A program made the translations under genes and the position numbers. From Neorhizobium sp. JUb45 (GTDB taxonomy: Bacteria; Pseudomonadota; Alphaproteobacteria; Rhizobiales; Rhizobiaceae), in assembly GCF_004343585.1 (NCBI RefSeq), contig NZ_SLYW01000003.1:682001-746000 (forward strand): DNA of 64,000 nucleotides, given 5' to 3'. Positions 18,862 to 26,898 of this stretch are shown here, piece by piece. The notes beneath the pieces were generated by a model. That model did no database searches. It was not told the origin of the DNA and saw nothing but the letters and a program-made list of their open reading frames with translations. The stretch's first letter is position 1; each line of letters starts with the position of its first letter.

Positions 18862-19521
18862 CTAGGCCGGTTCCTTGTTGCGTGCATCCCACATGGCCTT
18901 GAAGCCCGGTCGGCTCTGGCATCTTTCCAGCCATGCCTTCAGCGCCGGGCGATCGTCCAGAAGCGGCGCGTGGCCCTGACCATAACGAACGCATTCGGCC
19001 ACATTGATATCGGCAACCGTAAAGCGCTCGCCGACCATGAAGCTGTTGCTTGAAAGATGCTTTTCGAGCACGTCGAATGGCCGTTTCAGGCGACGTGCCG
19101 CGACGTCGATCACCGTCCTGCCTTCTTCGCTCTCCTGCTGCCCGCGGGCAATCGTGCCGGAAATATCCAGAGCCGGGGTTTCGATGCTGGTTGCGGCAAA
19201 CAGCGACCATTGCACCGTCAGCGCTTCTTCGTCGATGTCCTTCGGGCCGAGATCGCCACCATATTTGCGTGCGATATAGATGCTGATGGCAAGCGATTCA
19301 TGCAGAACAAAACCATCGTCATCCATTGAAGGGATCGAACCCATCGGGTTGACGGCCAGAAAATCCGGCGAAAGCGTGTTGAGTGGCGCTTCCGGCTGCA
19401 ATGGCTCGCTGATGCGATAGGCCTGGATGACCGGGGCGAGGCGAAAGGGAAGGTCGAGTTCGGTGAGGAGCCAGAGCGGGCGCGTGGCGCGCGAGCGATA
19501 GACACCATAGATCGTCAGCAT
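18862..19521 (-). CDS. glutathione S-transferase family protein
   Basis: 219 aa, a second and different GST convergent with the previous one. N-terminal domain MLTIYGVYRSRATRPLWLLTEL, glutathione-site segment NPMGSIPSMDDDGFVLHESLAI, and the helical FTVADINVAECV motif near residue 165. The N-terminal position usually holding Cys or Ser is Ser-Arg. Sequence differs clearly from the neighbour, so this is not a recent duplication. The substrate is unknown. Confidence 0.88.
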   Translation of the reverse strand: MLTIYGVYRSRATRPLWLLTELDLPFRLAPVIQAYRISEPLQPEAPLNTLSPDFLAVNPMGSIPSMDDDGFVLHESLAISIYIARKYGGDLGPKDIDEEALTVQWSLFAATSIETPALDISGTIARGQQESEEGRTVIDVAARRLKRPFDVLEKHLSSNSFMVGERFTVADINVAECVRYGQGHAPLLDDRPALKAWLERCQSRPGFKAMWDARNKEPA

Positions 19522-19618
19522 GCGAATCCTCCATGATTGCAGATGCTCAAGCTATGGGGCCAATGCCGCCAGGGGAAGATCAATCGGCGTGCGCAAACCA
19601 TGAAATCTTGCGATGGTT

Positions 19619-19638
19619 TCGATATCGAGATGCGATAT
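19619..19638 (+). promoter_or_regulatory. possible ParD operator
   Basis: The palindrome TCGATATCGA at 19619-19628 and a second CGATAT at 19633-19638 lie 24-43 bases before the ParD-type start. Position and repetition fit autorepression by the ParD-ParE complex. Confidence 0.35.
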
Positions 19639-19661
19639 GATGGGCCTGACAGGAGAGCGCC

Positions 19662-19943
19662 ATGAGCAAGATGCAGTCCATTACTGTAAGTCTTCCGATG
19701 GATATTGCGGAGCAGTTGCACGAGAAGGTTTCTTCCGGCGAGTATGCGACGGAGAGTGAGGCCGTCACCGAAGGCCTCAGGGAGCTGTTCGCCGAGGATC
19801 CGGCGATCCAAAAATGGATCGAGGACGACGTTCTACCCACCTTTGACCGTCTGCAGGCGGGAACTGAAAAGACGTTTACCGTGGATGAAGTTCGGGAGCG
19901 CCTTAATGCCCGTATGGAAGCATTGGTCGCCAAACACGCATGA
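19662..19943 (+). CDS. ParD-family antitoxin
   Basis: 93 aa. ParD-type ribbon-helix-helix start (MSKMQSITVSLPMDIAEQLHEKV), then the SGEYATESEAVTEGLREL region typical of the family. The C-terminal helix would wrap the toxin. The last 4 bases overlap the toxin start. AGGAG lies 7 bases before the ATG. It differs from the antitoxin at 5938. Confidence 0.85.
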   Translation: MSKMQSITVSLPMDIAEQLHEKVSSGEYATESEAVTEGLRELFAEDPAIQKWIEDDVLPTFDRLQAGTEKTFTVDEVRERLNARMEALVAKHA

Positions 19944-20236
19944 CGCACAAGGTGTTGTTCTCTGAAGCCGCGGATAATGACATTGCCGAGATAACGGCCT
20001 ATCTGCTCCCCCTGGCAGGGGTGCGTGTAACGGATAGGTATGTGAAGCGCCTGCTGGACTATTGTCAGTCGCTCAACCTGTTTCCAAATCGAGGCGTAGC
20101 GATAGATGCGCGGTCTGGTCTCAGGCTGCTTGGATATCGCAAGCAAGCGACGATCGCCTTTTCTGTCGAGGGAGGATGCGTCACAATTGTCAGGATATTT
20201 CACCACGGCCGAAACATCGATTTCGACCTGGAGTGA
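19940..20236 (+). CDS. ParE-family toxin
   Basis: 98 aa ParE/RelE-superfamily protein: VLFSEAADNDIAEITAYL at the N-terminus, GLRLLGYRKQATIAFSVEG in the middle strands, VRIFHHGRNIDFDL at the end. The R-x-x-HHGRxxD ending is typical of ParE. Gyrase inhibition is the usual mode in this family. It overlaps ParD by 4 bases and ends close to the convergent TIGR03808 gene. Confidence 0.86.
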   Translation: MTHKVLFSEAADNDIAEITAYLLPLAGVRVTDRYVKRLLDYCQSLNLFPNRGVAIDARSGLRLLGYRKQATIAFSVEGGCVTIVRIFHHGRNIDFDLE

Positions 20237-20244
20237 GAGGGCGC

Positions 20245-21633
20245 CTACACCACCCTGTTGCCCATCACGGTCAGTTGCGGAAAGCCGGCTGCCTCCAGCG
20301 CCAGTTCGCGGCTGGCGACATCATGCCAGCGATAACCGATCACGCCGCCGCCCGGAACCTGCGCGAACAGGTTGTTGGTGATCACCGCACTGCCGGCACC
20401 TTCGGCCACCGAGACGGCACATCCGGTCTTTGCCTGCCGCACCACGTTTCCGGTAACGACGACATTGCGCAGATATGGTCCCCAGCCGAGAAGCAGCCCG
20501 AAACGCGGCGCGTTTTCAATGACGTTTCCCGACACCGCCGTATCCGCCTCCACGCTGATCCCGAGCCCGAAGAATGTATCGGACTGTTCGTAAGGCGCGG
20601 TCAGTGAGAGGTTGCGCACGACATTGCCGCTGACGGTTGCCAACCGGCCGCCCTCATTGAAATTGACGATCGAAATGCCGTTTGCGGCGCCATCCACCAC
20701 ATTGCCGTTGACGATAGCGCCTTCGAAACCGAATTCGGAATAGATGGCCGTCTCCCCGGATGCCAGGCACTGGTTGCCGGCGATCTGGACGTTCGACCCG
20801 GCATTCGACCGGATCGCAGAAAAGGCGGAACGGGCAATGTGGTTGCCGGTCACCTGCACATTGTCGGCGCGGTAGATGTTGATGGCATTGCCGTATTGTC
20901 CGGTGCCGCCGTTGGTGGCGCGCGTGCCGGTTATCCGGTTGCCGCTCACAAGCGTGCCGTCCGGCCCTTTGGTCCAGCGATGCACCAGAATGCCGCCATT
21001 TCCGCAATCGGTTACCGTATTGTTGGTGATGGCAAGACCGTTGCTTTCGATGGCAAGCAGGGCGTAGTCGGCAGCGTCGGCAATGCGGCACCGGTCGATC
21101 CGGCCCCCACACCGTTCCAGCTGGATGCCGGTCTTCGCCGAACCCAGGATCTCGCAATTGTCGATAATGACGTCGCCGACGTTGCGCATATGGACGATGG
21201 CTGCCGCGTTTTCGCCAAGCCCACGACCGGCGCCATCAAGCACGAGGTTGGACATCTCGATGCGGCGTGCACCGTCAGCGCGGAAAAGATGACCGCCGCC
21301 ACCATACACAAGCCGTGTGGCGCCGCTGACGCCATGAAGCCGGGTGCCGTCCGGCAGGTTCATATTGGCGATGTTGTAAGTACCGGGCGGCAGAAAGACC
21401 GGCTGGTTGCTGCCGGCAGCTTTGGCGATGATCGAGGCCAGCTTTCTGCCCTGATCGTTAGCAACGCCGGGCGCCAGTCCCTCCGACCCGGCGTTGAGGC
21501 CGCCGCGCAGGTCTGCGGAGCCGATAACCGGTGGTGATGCAGCCATGGCGATTCGCCCACCCAGCATTCCGCCGGCTGCAGCCAGCGTCACGGCAAGCGC
21601 CTTTCTGCGAGACATTACTAAATTTGGGTTCAT
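20245..21633 (-). CDS. Tat-exported right-handed beta-helix protein (TIGR03808-like)
   Basis: 462 aa. A twin-arginine signal is visible at residues 8-12 (SRRKALAVTLAAAGG). The body consists of parallel beta-helix repeats with many short segments such as NNTVTDCGNGGILV and GNVIENAPRFGLLL, typical of pectate-lyase-like folds. Members of this rhizobial family are uncharacterised; carbohydrate binding or cleavage is a reasonable guess from the fold but no catalytic set is clear. The gene is alone, between ParE and the PAS-GAF-GGDEF gene. The start at 21633 has GGGAAG upstream; 21615 is possible. Confidence 0.83.
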   Translation of the reverse strand: MNPNLVMSRRKALAVTLAAAGGMLGGRIAMAASPPVIGSADLRGGLNAGSEGLAPGVANDQGRKLASIIAKAAGSNQPVFLPPGTYNIANMNLPDGTRLHGVSGATRLVYGGGGHLFRADGARRIEMSNLVLDGAGRGLGENAAAIVHMRNVGDVIIDNCEILGSAKTGIQLERCGGRIDRCRIADAADYALLAIESNGLAITNNTVTDCGNGGILVHRWTKGPDGTLVSGNRITGTRATNGGTGQYGNAINIYRADNVQVTGNHIARSAFSAIRSNAGSNVQIAGNQCLASGETAIYSEFGFEGAIVNGNVVDGAANGISIVNFNEGGRLATVSGNVVRNLSLTAPYEQSDTFFGLGISVEADTAVSGNVIENAPRFGLLLGWGPYLRNVVVTGNVVRQAKTGCAVSVAEGAGSAVITNNLFAQVPGGGVIGYRWHDVASRELALEAAGFPQLTVMGNRVV

Positions 21634-21826
21634 AACTTCCCGCCCGATCTCCGGCTGCCGTTTTCCGTATCAGTTCGATACACCCATAGGCCGATATTAA
21701 ATTCGTTAGCCCGCAAAAGTTTCGAAATGTTCCGATCTTCTTAATTAAGGATAAGGACTTGTCGCCCATCATCTTCACGTTGGTGGTGGGACTTCCCGAT
21801 AAAGATGGGTAGAAGGAGAAGCATGG

Positions 21827-23362
21827 ATGAGCAGTGCCATGTTGCGGGAGGTCGTCTCGGAGGACCATCTCGATGGGCTGGATGAACTCCGCTATCAACT
21901 GCTCCGAATTTCCACCTCCGGTGAACTGGATGATGATCAAAGAGAACTTCTGAAGCGTGCGCTCGAAGCCGCCAGCATCCTCGATGATTTTCCTGAATAT
22001 TTCTATATCAAGGACCGTCGCAGCCGTTATGTTTATGTGAACGCGGCGACAGCTGCGGCCAGCAGCAGTTATGCCAATGGTGGCATGCTCGGCACCACGA
22101 TCTTCGATCATATCCGGCTGGAAAAGGCCGAAGAAATCTTCATGCTCGAGCAGCAGCTGATGTCGGTCGGAACCGGCGTCGTCGAGCGTGAAGAATTCAT
22201 CGAAGTGCTGGATCGCGATCCCGTCTGGCTGCTGACCACAAAGACGCCGCTGCATAACGCGGCGGGCGAGGTGATCGGCCTGATCGGCGTGTCGCGCGAT
22301 ATCACCGAGCGGAAACGGCAGGAGGAGTTGCGGCGCTGTCATGCCACGCTTCTGGAAATGATTGCCCGCGGGCAGCCCCTTCCCAAAGTGCTGGATGCGC
22401 TGACCCATCTGGTCGAGCAGCAACTGAGTGATGTCTGCGCCTCCGTTCTCCTGATCGAGGAAGGTTCGGACCGGCTGCGCCATGGCGCAGCGCCAAGCCT
22501 GCCGGATACCTATGTGAAACTGATCGACGGCATAGAAATCGGCCCCCGTACCGGCTCCTGTGGAACTGCCGCCTGGCGCCAGTCACGTGTCGTCGTCAGT
22601 GATATCGAGAATGATCCGCTCTGGCATTCGTTTGCCGATCTGGCGCTTGTCTTCGGTTTTCGCGCCTGCTGGTCCAATCCGATCATGGCGCCCGATGGCG
22701 AGGTGCTCGGCACTGTTGCGCTCTATGCCCGTACCGTGCGCGAACCGACCGCTGTGGAACTGGAGCTGATGGCGGTTGCCACCGATATTGCCGGCATTGC
22801 CATCGAGCGCGCCCGCAGCGAGGAGCGTATTCGTCACATGGCGCATCACGACGCGCTGACGGGCTTGCCGAACCGCGCTTTGTTCTGGACGCAGTTCAAT
22901 CGGGTGCTTCTGGAGGCCAAACGGACAAAAGCCAAGGTCACCGTCGCCTATATCGATCTCGACAATTTCAAGCAGATCAATGACCGGTTTGGTCATGCCG
23001 CCGGTGATGAAGTGCTGAAAGTGCTGGCGGGCCGCATGGCGGCTTGCGTGCGTGCCAGTGATCTTCTGGTGCGCCTGGGGGGAGACGAATTCGCCATCGT
23101 GTTCCCCAACAGCTTTCAGGATGAACCGGGCATCGTTCGCCGTTTGCAGGAATTGCGCATGGCTGTCTCATCTCCCGTGACCGTCGAGGACCATACGATC
23201 CGGCCGAGCTGCAGCATGGGTGCGGCGTTCTTCCCGCAGGACGGCGATACGCCGGAAGCGCTGCTGGCGAGCGCCGATCGGGCCATGTACGAGGCCAAGG
23301 AACTCGGTCGCGACAGGCTGCGCGTGTCGCATTCGCTGTTGATGGATGGATCGGGGATCTGA
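21827..23362 (+). CDS. PAS-GAF-GGDEF diguanylate cyclase
   Basis: 511 aa. A PAS domain (about 35-165, ending in the DITERKRQEELRR linker), a GAF domain (about 175-325, with GSCGTAAWRQSRVVVSDIENDP) and a GGDEF domain (about 340-500). The active site is intact (GGDEF near residue 422) and the I-site RASD sits nine residues upstream, so this enzyme should make c-di-GMP with product inhibition. The DALTGLPNRALF motif starts the domain. No membrane segment is visible; it is probably a cytosolic sensor. GGAG lies 8 bases before the ATG at 21827. Confidence 0.92.
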   Translation: MSSAMLREVVSEDHLDGLDELRYQLLRISTSGELDDDQRELLKRALEAASILDDFPEYFYIKDRRSRYVYVNAATAAASSSYANGGMLGTTIFDHIRLEKAEEIFMLEQQLMSVGTGVVEREEFIEVLDRDPVWLLTTKTPLHNAAGEVIGLIGVSRDITERKRQEELRRCHATLLEMIARGQPLPKVLDALTHLVEQQLSDVCASVLLIEEGSDRLRHGAAPSLPDTYVKLIDGIEIGPRTGSCGTAAWRQSRVVVSDIENDPLWHSFADLALVFGFRACWSNPIMAPDGEVLGTVALYARTVREPTAVELELMAVATDIAGIAIERARSEERIRHMAHHDALTGLPNRALFWTQFNRVLLEAKRTKAKVTVAYIDLDNFKQINDRFGHAAGDEVLKVLAGRMAACVRASDLLVRLGGDEFAIVFPNSFQDEPGIVRRLQELRMAVSSPVTVEDHTIRPSCSMGAAFFPQDGDTPEALLASADRAMYEAKELGRDRLRVSHSLLMDGSGI

Positions 23363-23397
23363 AGCGGGCACAATCCTTTGGATAGGTTCGCGGCGCT

Positions 23398-23979
23398 TCA
23401 GCCAGACACGATCTTTTCCGGGCCGGGCGGCAAGCCTGCCGGCTCACCGGTCTTGTCCGTCGACTGATAGATTTCTTCGAACCCGTCGACGAAGCGTGCA
23501 AACAGCCGCGCAAAGGCCTGCTGGTCCTCGTCGCTCCAGTCAGCGGTCATCTGCTCGATCAGGCCATGCTTGACGCTGCGGATTTCGTTCAACAGCTTTT
23601 CACCGAGTTCCGTCGGGGCGATCAGCGAGCGGCGGCCGTCTTCCTGTGAGGCGTCACGGCGCAGGATTCCGCGTGAGACCAGATCCGCCACCAGCCGGCT
23701 GCCGCGCGAAGGGTCGATGCGCATCGCATCGGCGATGGCGCCCACTGTGACCTCGCCTCCGGCTTGCGCAATACGTCGGCTGACGTCGAGCACATCGAGA
23801 TCCGTCAGTTCCAGCCCCGGCGCCACATTGGCGATTGCGATGCGGCCGACGATACGCCGACCGATCAGAAAGCGCATGCGCGTCAGCGTCTGGCCAATGT
23901 CCAGGATCGCGGCATCATGCACCGGGCGCTCGGCCGGTGGTTTCGGTGAGGACGTGGTTGGTCGTATCGGCTTGGTCAT
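23398..23979 (-). CDS. MarR-family transcriptional regulator
   Basis: 193 aa. The winged-helix region reads VGAIADAMRIDPSRGSRLVADLVSRGILRR, residues about 78-108, with the wing DASQEDGRRSL. It has an extended proline-rich N-terminus of about 20 residues. Divergent from the MFS efflux gene at 24100 with 120 bases between, the usual layout for a drug-responsive repressor and its pump. Confidence 0.87.
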   Translation of the reverse strand: MTKPIRPTTSSPKPPAERPVHDAAILDIGQTLTRMRFLIGRRIVGRIAIANVAPGLELTDLDVLDVSRRIAQAGGEVTVGAIADAMRIDPSRGSRLVADLVSRGILRRDASQEDGRRSLIAPTELGEKLLNEIRSVKHGLIEQMTADWSDEDQQAFARLFARFVDGFEEIYQSTDKTGEPAGLPPGPEKIVSG

Positions 23980-24028
23980 GGCGGTCTTGTAGCAAACCCG
24001 TGCGTGCGGGAAAACATGTAAATGCGAA

Positions 24029-24073
24029 ATGCAAAAGCATGCTGTTGACCATTATATGCAAATGGCACATGAT
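24029..24073 (+). promoter_or_regulatory. MFS promoter with candidate MarR operators
   Basis: TTGACC at 24045-24050 and CATGAT at 24068-24073, 17 bases apart, form a plausible promoter for the MFS gene. ATGCAAAAGCAT at 24029-24040 and TGCAAATGGCA at 24057-24067 are two similar near-palindromes around the -35 and spacer, good places for MarR binding. Confidence 0.4.
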
Positions 24074-24099
24074 TTGGAAAGTCACACGAAAGTTTTTCC

Positions 24100-25599
24100 A
24101 TGGACATGTCCCAGCCGGCGTTTCAGCCGCTCGTCGCCGATCCCCGCCGGCGCCTGTTGCTTTTCTTCTTCCTGATGTTTTCCATGTTCATGGCGACGCT
24201 GGACAACCAGATCGTCTCGACCGCGCTGCCCACCATCGTCGGTGAGTTCGGACAGCTTGAGCGGTTTGGCTGGATCGGGTCGTCATACCTGCTTGCCAGC
24301 AGTGCCGTCATGCCGCTTTACGGCAAGCTCGGTGACCTCTTTGGCCGCAAATACGTAATGATCGCGGCGATCATGCTTTTCACCGTCGGCTCGCTGATCT
24401 GCGGCCTTGCGTGGTCGATGGAGTCATTGATTGCCGCCCGTGTTTTTCAGGGACTTGGCGGCGGCGGCATTCTGGTGTCGATCTTTTCGGTGAATGCCGA
24501 TCTGTTCGAACCCCGCGAAAGGGCAAAATATCAGAGCTACACCAGCCTCGTGATCATGGCATCGGGCAGCGTCGGGCCGCTGCTTGGCGGCACGATGAGC
24601 GACCTGTTCGGCTGGCGCTCCATCTTTCTGATCAACCTGCCGATCGGCATCATCGTGTTGACCGGGCTGATCATTCTTCTGCCCTACAAGCGCCCGGAGC
24701 GTCAGCCGAAGATCGATTATCCCGGCGCCATTCTTCTGGCTGCCGCCATCTCGTGTTTCGTGCTGTTTGCCGATAGCGGCGAGCTTTTCGGGTCGATAAT
24801 TTCCATCGAAAGCGCCATCGTCGTTGCCGTTTGCGCAGTCTGCATCGCGGCCTGGATCGCCGTGGAAAAACGGGCGGCAGAACCGATCGTGCCGCTGCGC
24901 CTGTTCAGGGATTCGACCTTCACGCTGTCGCTGGTCATTTCCGCCACCAGCGGCTCGGTGGCGATCGGCATGGTCAATTATTTCGCGCTGTTCCTGCAGA
25001 CCACGACTGGTCTTTCGCCGACGGCGGCTGGCCTGTTTTTCGTTGCCGTCACGGTCGGTCTGGTCATCGGTTCCATCTCGGCCGGGCGTCTGATTGCCCT
25101 GACAGGGCGCTACAAACCTTTCCTCGTGCTCGGACTGTCGCTGAACTGCATTTCGCTTGGCATCTTCTCGCAGCTTCATCCCGGTACATCACTCTATGTG
25201 ATTGCACTGGTCATGCTGTTTCAGGGCCTTGCCGTCGGGTTTGGCCAGCAGGCACCGGTCATCGCGGTTCAGAATTCGGTGCCTAGAGGCGATATCGGTA
25301 CGGCTACGGGTACGGTCACACTGATGCGCATGGGCGGTGCGGCGATCGCGATTTCCATCTACGGCGCCATCATCGCGGCCGGGCTTAGAGGCGTGCAGAT
25401 CAACATTCCCGGTATTTCCGACATCCATTCGCTGACACCGAAACTGATGGCCGCACTTCCGGAGGCATCACGCGCGGCCGTTGCCGAGATCTATGCGGGT
25501 GCCTTCACCAATATGTTCCTGACCGCGTCCGGCATTGCTGCACTTGGTCTGATCGCCGCCATCGCCATGAAGAATGTGCGGCTGCCGTTTCGCGGCTGA
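24100..25599 (+). CDS. MFS multidrug efflux transporter, DHA2 type
   Basis: 499 aa with about 14 hydrophobic helices. The motif-C-like region DNQIVSTALPTIVGEFG lies near residues 32-48, typical of DHA2 drug/H+ antiporters. The loop GKLGDLFGRKYV (motif A) is at about 77-88. It exports drugs or other amphipathic compounds across the inner membrane. Controlled most likely by the divergent MarR protein. The ATG at 24100 is chosen; 24106 is also possible. Confidence 0.9.
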   Translation: MDMSQPAFQPLVADPRRRLLLFFFLMFSMFMATLDNQIVSTALPTIVGEFGQLERFGWIGSSYLLASSAVMPLYGKLGDLFGRKYVMIAAIMLFTVGSLICGLAWSMESLIAARVFQGLGGGGILVSIFSVNADLFEPRERAKYQSYTSLVIMASGSVGPLLGGTMSDLFGWRSIFLINLPIGIIVLTGLIILLPYKRPERQPKIDYPGAILLAAAISCFVLFADSGELFGSIISIESAIVVAVCAVCIAAWIAVEKRAAEPIVPLRLFRDSTFTLSLVISATSGSVAIGMVNYFALFLQTTTGLSPTAAGLFFVAVTVGLVIGSISAGRLIALTGRYKPFLVLGLSLNCISLGIFSQLHPGTSLYVIALVMLFQGLAVGFGQQAPVIAVQNSVPRGDIGTATGTVTLMRMGGAAIAISIYGAIIAAGLRGVQINIPGISDIHSLTPKLMAALPEASRAAVAEIYAGAFTNMFLTASGIAALGLIAAIAMKNVRLPFRG

Positions 25600-25649
25600 A
25601 CCGCGCTTGACAAACCCTCGCCAAAACCTCGGGTTCGCCCTATCTCGTC

Positions 25650-26663
25650 ATGATGAAACCCGAGGCCCTGCTTCATCCCACCCCCGCCGGGCTGTTCTGT
25701 CCGATTGGCGGTTTTCACATCGATCCGGTACGTCCCGTCGAAAGGGCGTTGATCACGCACGGTCATTCCGATCACGCCCGCGCCGGCCACAGACACGTTC
25801 TGGCGACGCGCCAGACGCTCGATATCATGCGCATCCGCTACGGCGAGGATTTTTGCGAGAGTGAGCAGGCCGCCGAGTTCGGTGAGGTTCTCGAAGTCGG
25901 CGGCGTGACGGTCAGCTTTCATCCGGCCGGCCATGTGCTGGGATCGGCGCAGATCGCCGTCGAAAAGGGCGGGCTTCGCATCGTTGCCTCGGGTGATTAC
26001 AAGCGTGGTATCGACCCGACCTGTGCATCGTTCATGCCGGTCAAATGCGACGTCTTCATCACCGAGGCGACCTTTGGCCTGCCGGTGTTTCACCATCCCG
26101 AGCCGCGCGGTGAAATCGCCAAACTGCTGCGATCGATCGAACAGTTTCCCGATCGTACCCATCTGGTCGGCGCCTATTCGCTGGGCAAGGCACAGCGGGT
26201 GATCCGGCTGATCCGCGATTGCGGTTGGGAGGAGCCAATCTATATCCACGGCGCGCTGGCGAAGCTCTGTGATTATTATGTCGGGCAAGGGATCGAACTC
26301 GGCGATCTGCGCCCTGCGACGATCGACAAGAGTACGCCCGATCTCTTCAAGGGCGCCATCGTCGTCGGCCCGCCCTCGGCCTTTCAGGATCGCTGGGCAA
26401 GACGTTTCAACGAGCCGCTGATTTCGTTCGCTTCCGGCTGGATGATGGTGCGACAGCGGGCAAAACAGGGCGGCGTCGAGCTGCCGCTGGTGATTTCGGA
26501 TCATTGCGACTGGCCGGAGCTGCTGGAAACCATCAGGGAGATTGCGCCCTCGGAAGTGTGGGTGACGCATGGCCGCGAGGAGGCGCTGGTGCGCTGGTGC
26601 GAGCTGCAGGGCCTGCCGGCCAAGCCGCTGCATCTGGTGGGCTATGAGGATGAGGGGGATTGA
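25650..26663 (+). CDS. ligase-associated DNA exonuclease, metallo-beta-lactamase fold
   Basis: 337 aa. Metal site THGHSDHARAGH (residues 36-47) and HPAGHVLGSAQI near 92 belong to the beta-lactamase/beta-CASP exonuclease family encoded beside bacterial ATP-dependent DNA ligases. Later blocks include SGDYKRGIDPTC and the C-terminal ISDHCDWPELL and WVTHGREEAL. It probably trims DNA ends in the repair of double-strand breaks or crosslinks. The ligase gene follows, separated only by a repeat element. Confidence 0.88.
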   Translation: MMKPEALLHPTPAGLFCPIGGFHIDPVRPVERALITHGHSDHARAGHRHVLATRQTLDIMRIRYGEDFCESEQAAEFGEVLEVGGVTVSFHPAGHVLGSAQIAVEKGGLRIVASGDYKRGIDPTCASFMPVKCDVFITEATFGLPVFHHPEPRGEIAKLLRSIEQFPDRTHLVGAYSLGKAQRVIRLIRDCGWEEPIYIHGALAKLCDYYVGQGIELGDLRPATIDKSTPDLFKGAIVVGPPSAFQDRWARRFNEPLISFASGWMMVRQRAKQGGVELPLVISDHCDWPELLETIREIAPSEVWVTHGREEALVRWCELQGLPAKPLHLVGYEDEGD

Positions 26664-26693
26664 TGGTGAGCGGCGTTGGTGATTGTGGCTTTA

Positions 26694-26867
26694 CCCCCCT
26701 CTGCCCTGCCGGGCATCTCCCCCTCAAGGGGGGAGATCGCAGGGGGCATGACCTCCGCTCCATTGAGAAGACCGCTTTTTCGGAAACGCTTGTGAGTGAG
26801 GATGGACGGTGCGTCTATCCGATCTCCCCCCTTAAGGGGGAGATGCCCGGCAGGGCAGAGGGGGGGG
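26694..26867. repeat. RIME-like inverted pair of intergenic palindromes
   Basis: A 45-50 base element at 26694-26740 occurs again in opposite orientation at 26821-26867. The common core is CCCTCTGCCCTGCCGGGCAT next to an inner palindrome of ATCTCCCCCT and AGGGGGGAGAT. Each copy is itself palindromic. This matches the Rhizobium intergenic mosaic element type found widely in Rhizobiaceae. It fills the gap between the exonuclease and ligase genes. Confidence 0.85.
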
Positions 26868-26898
26868 GCTCGGCGCCGACCTATATGGCGGTGGCGCC

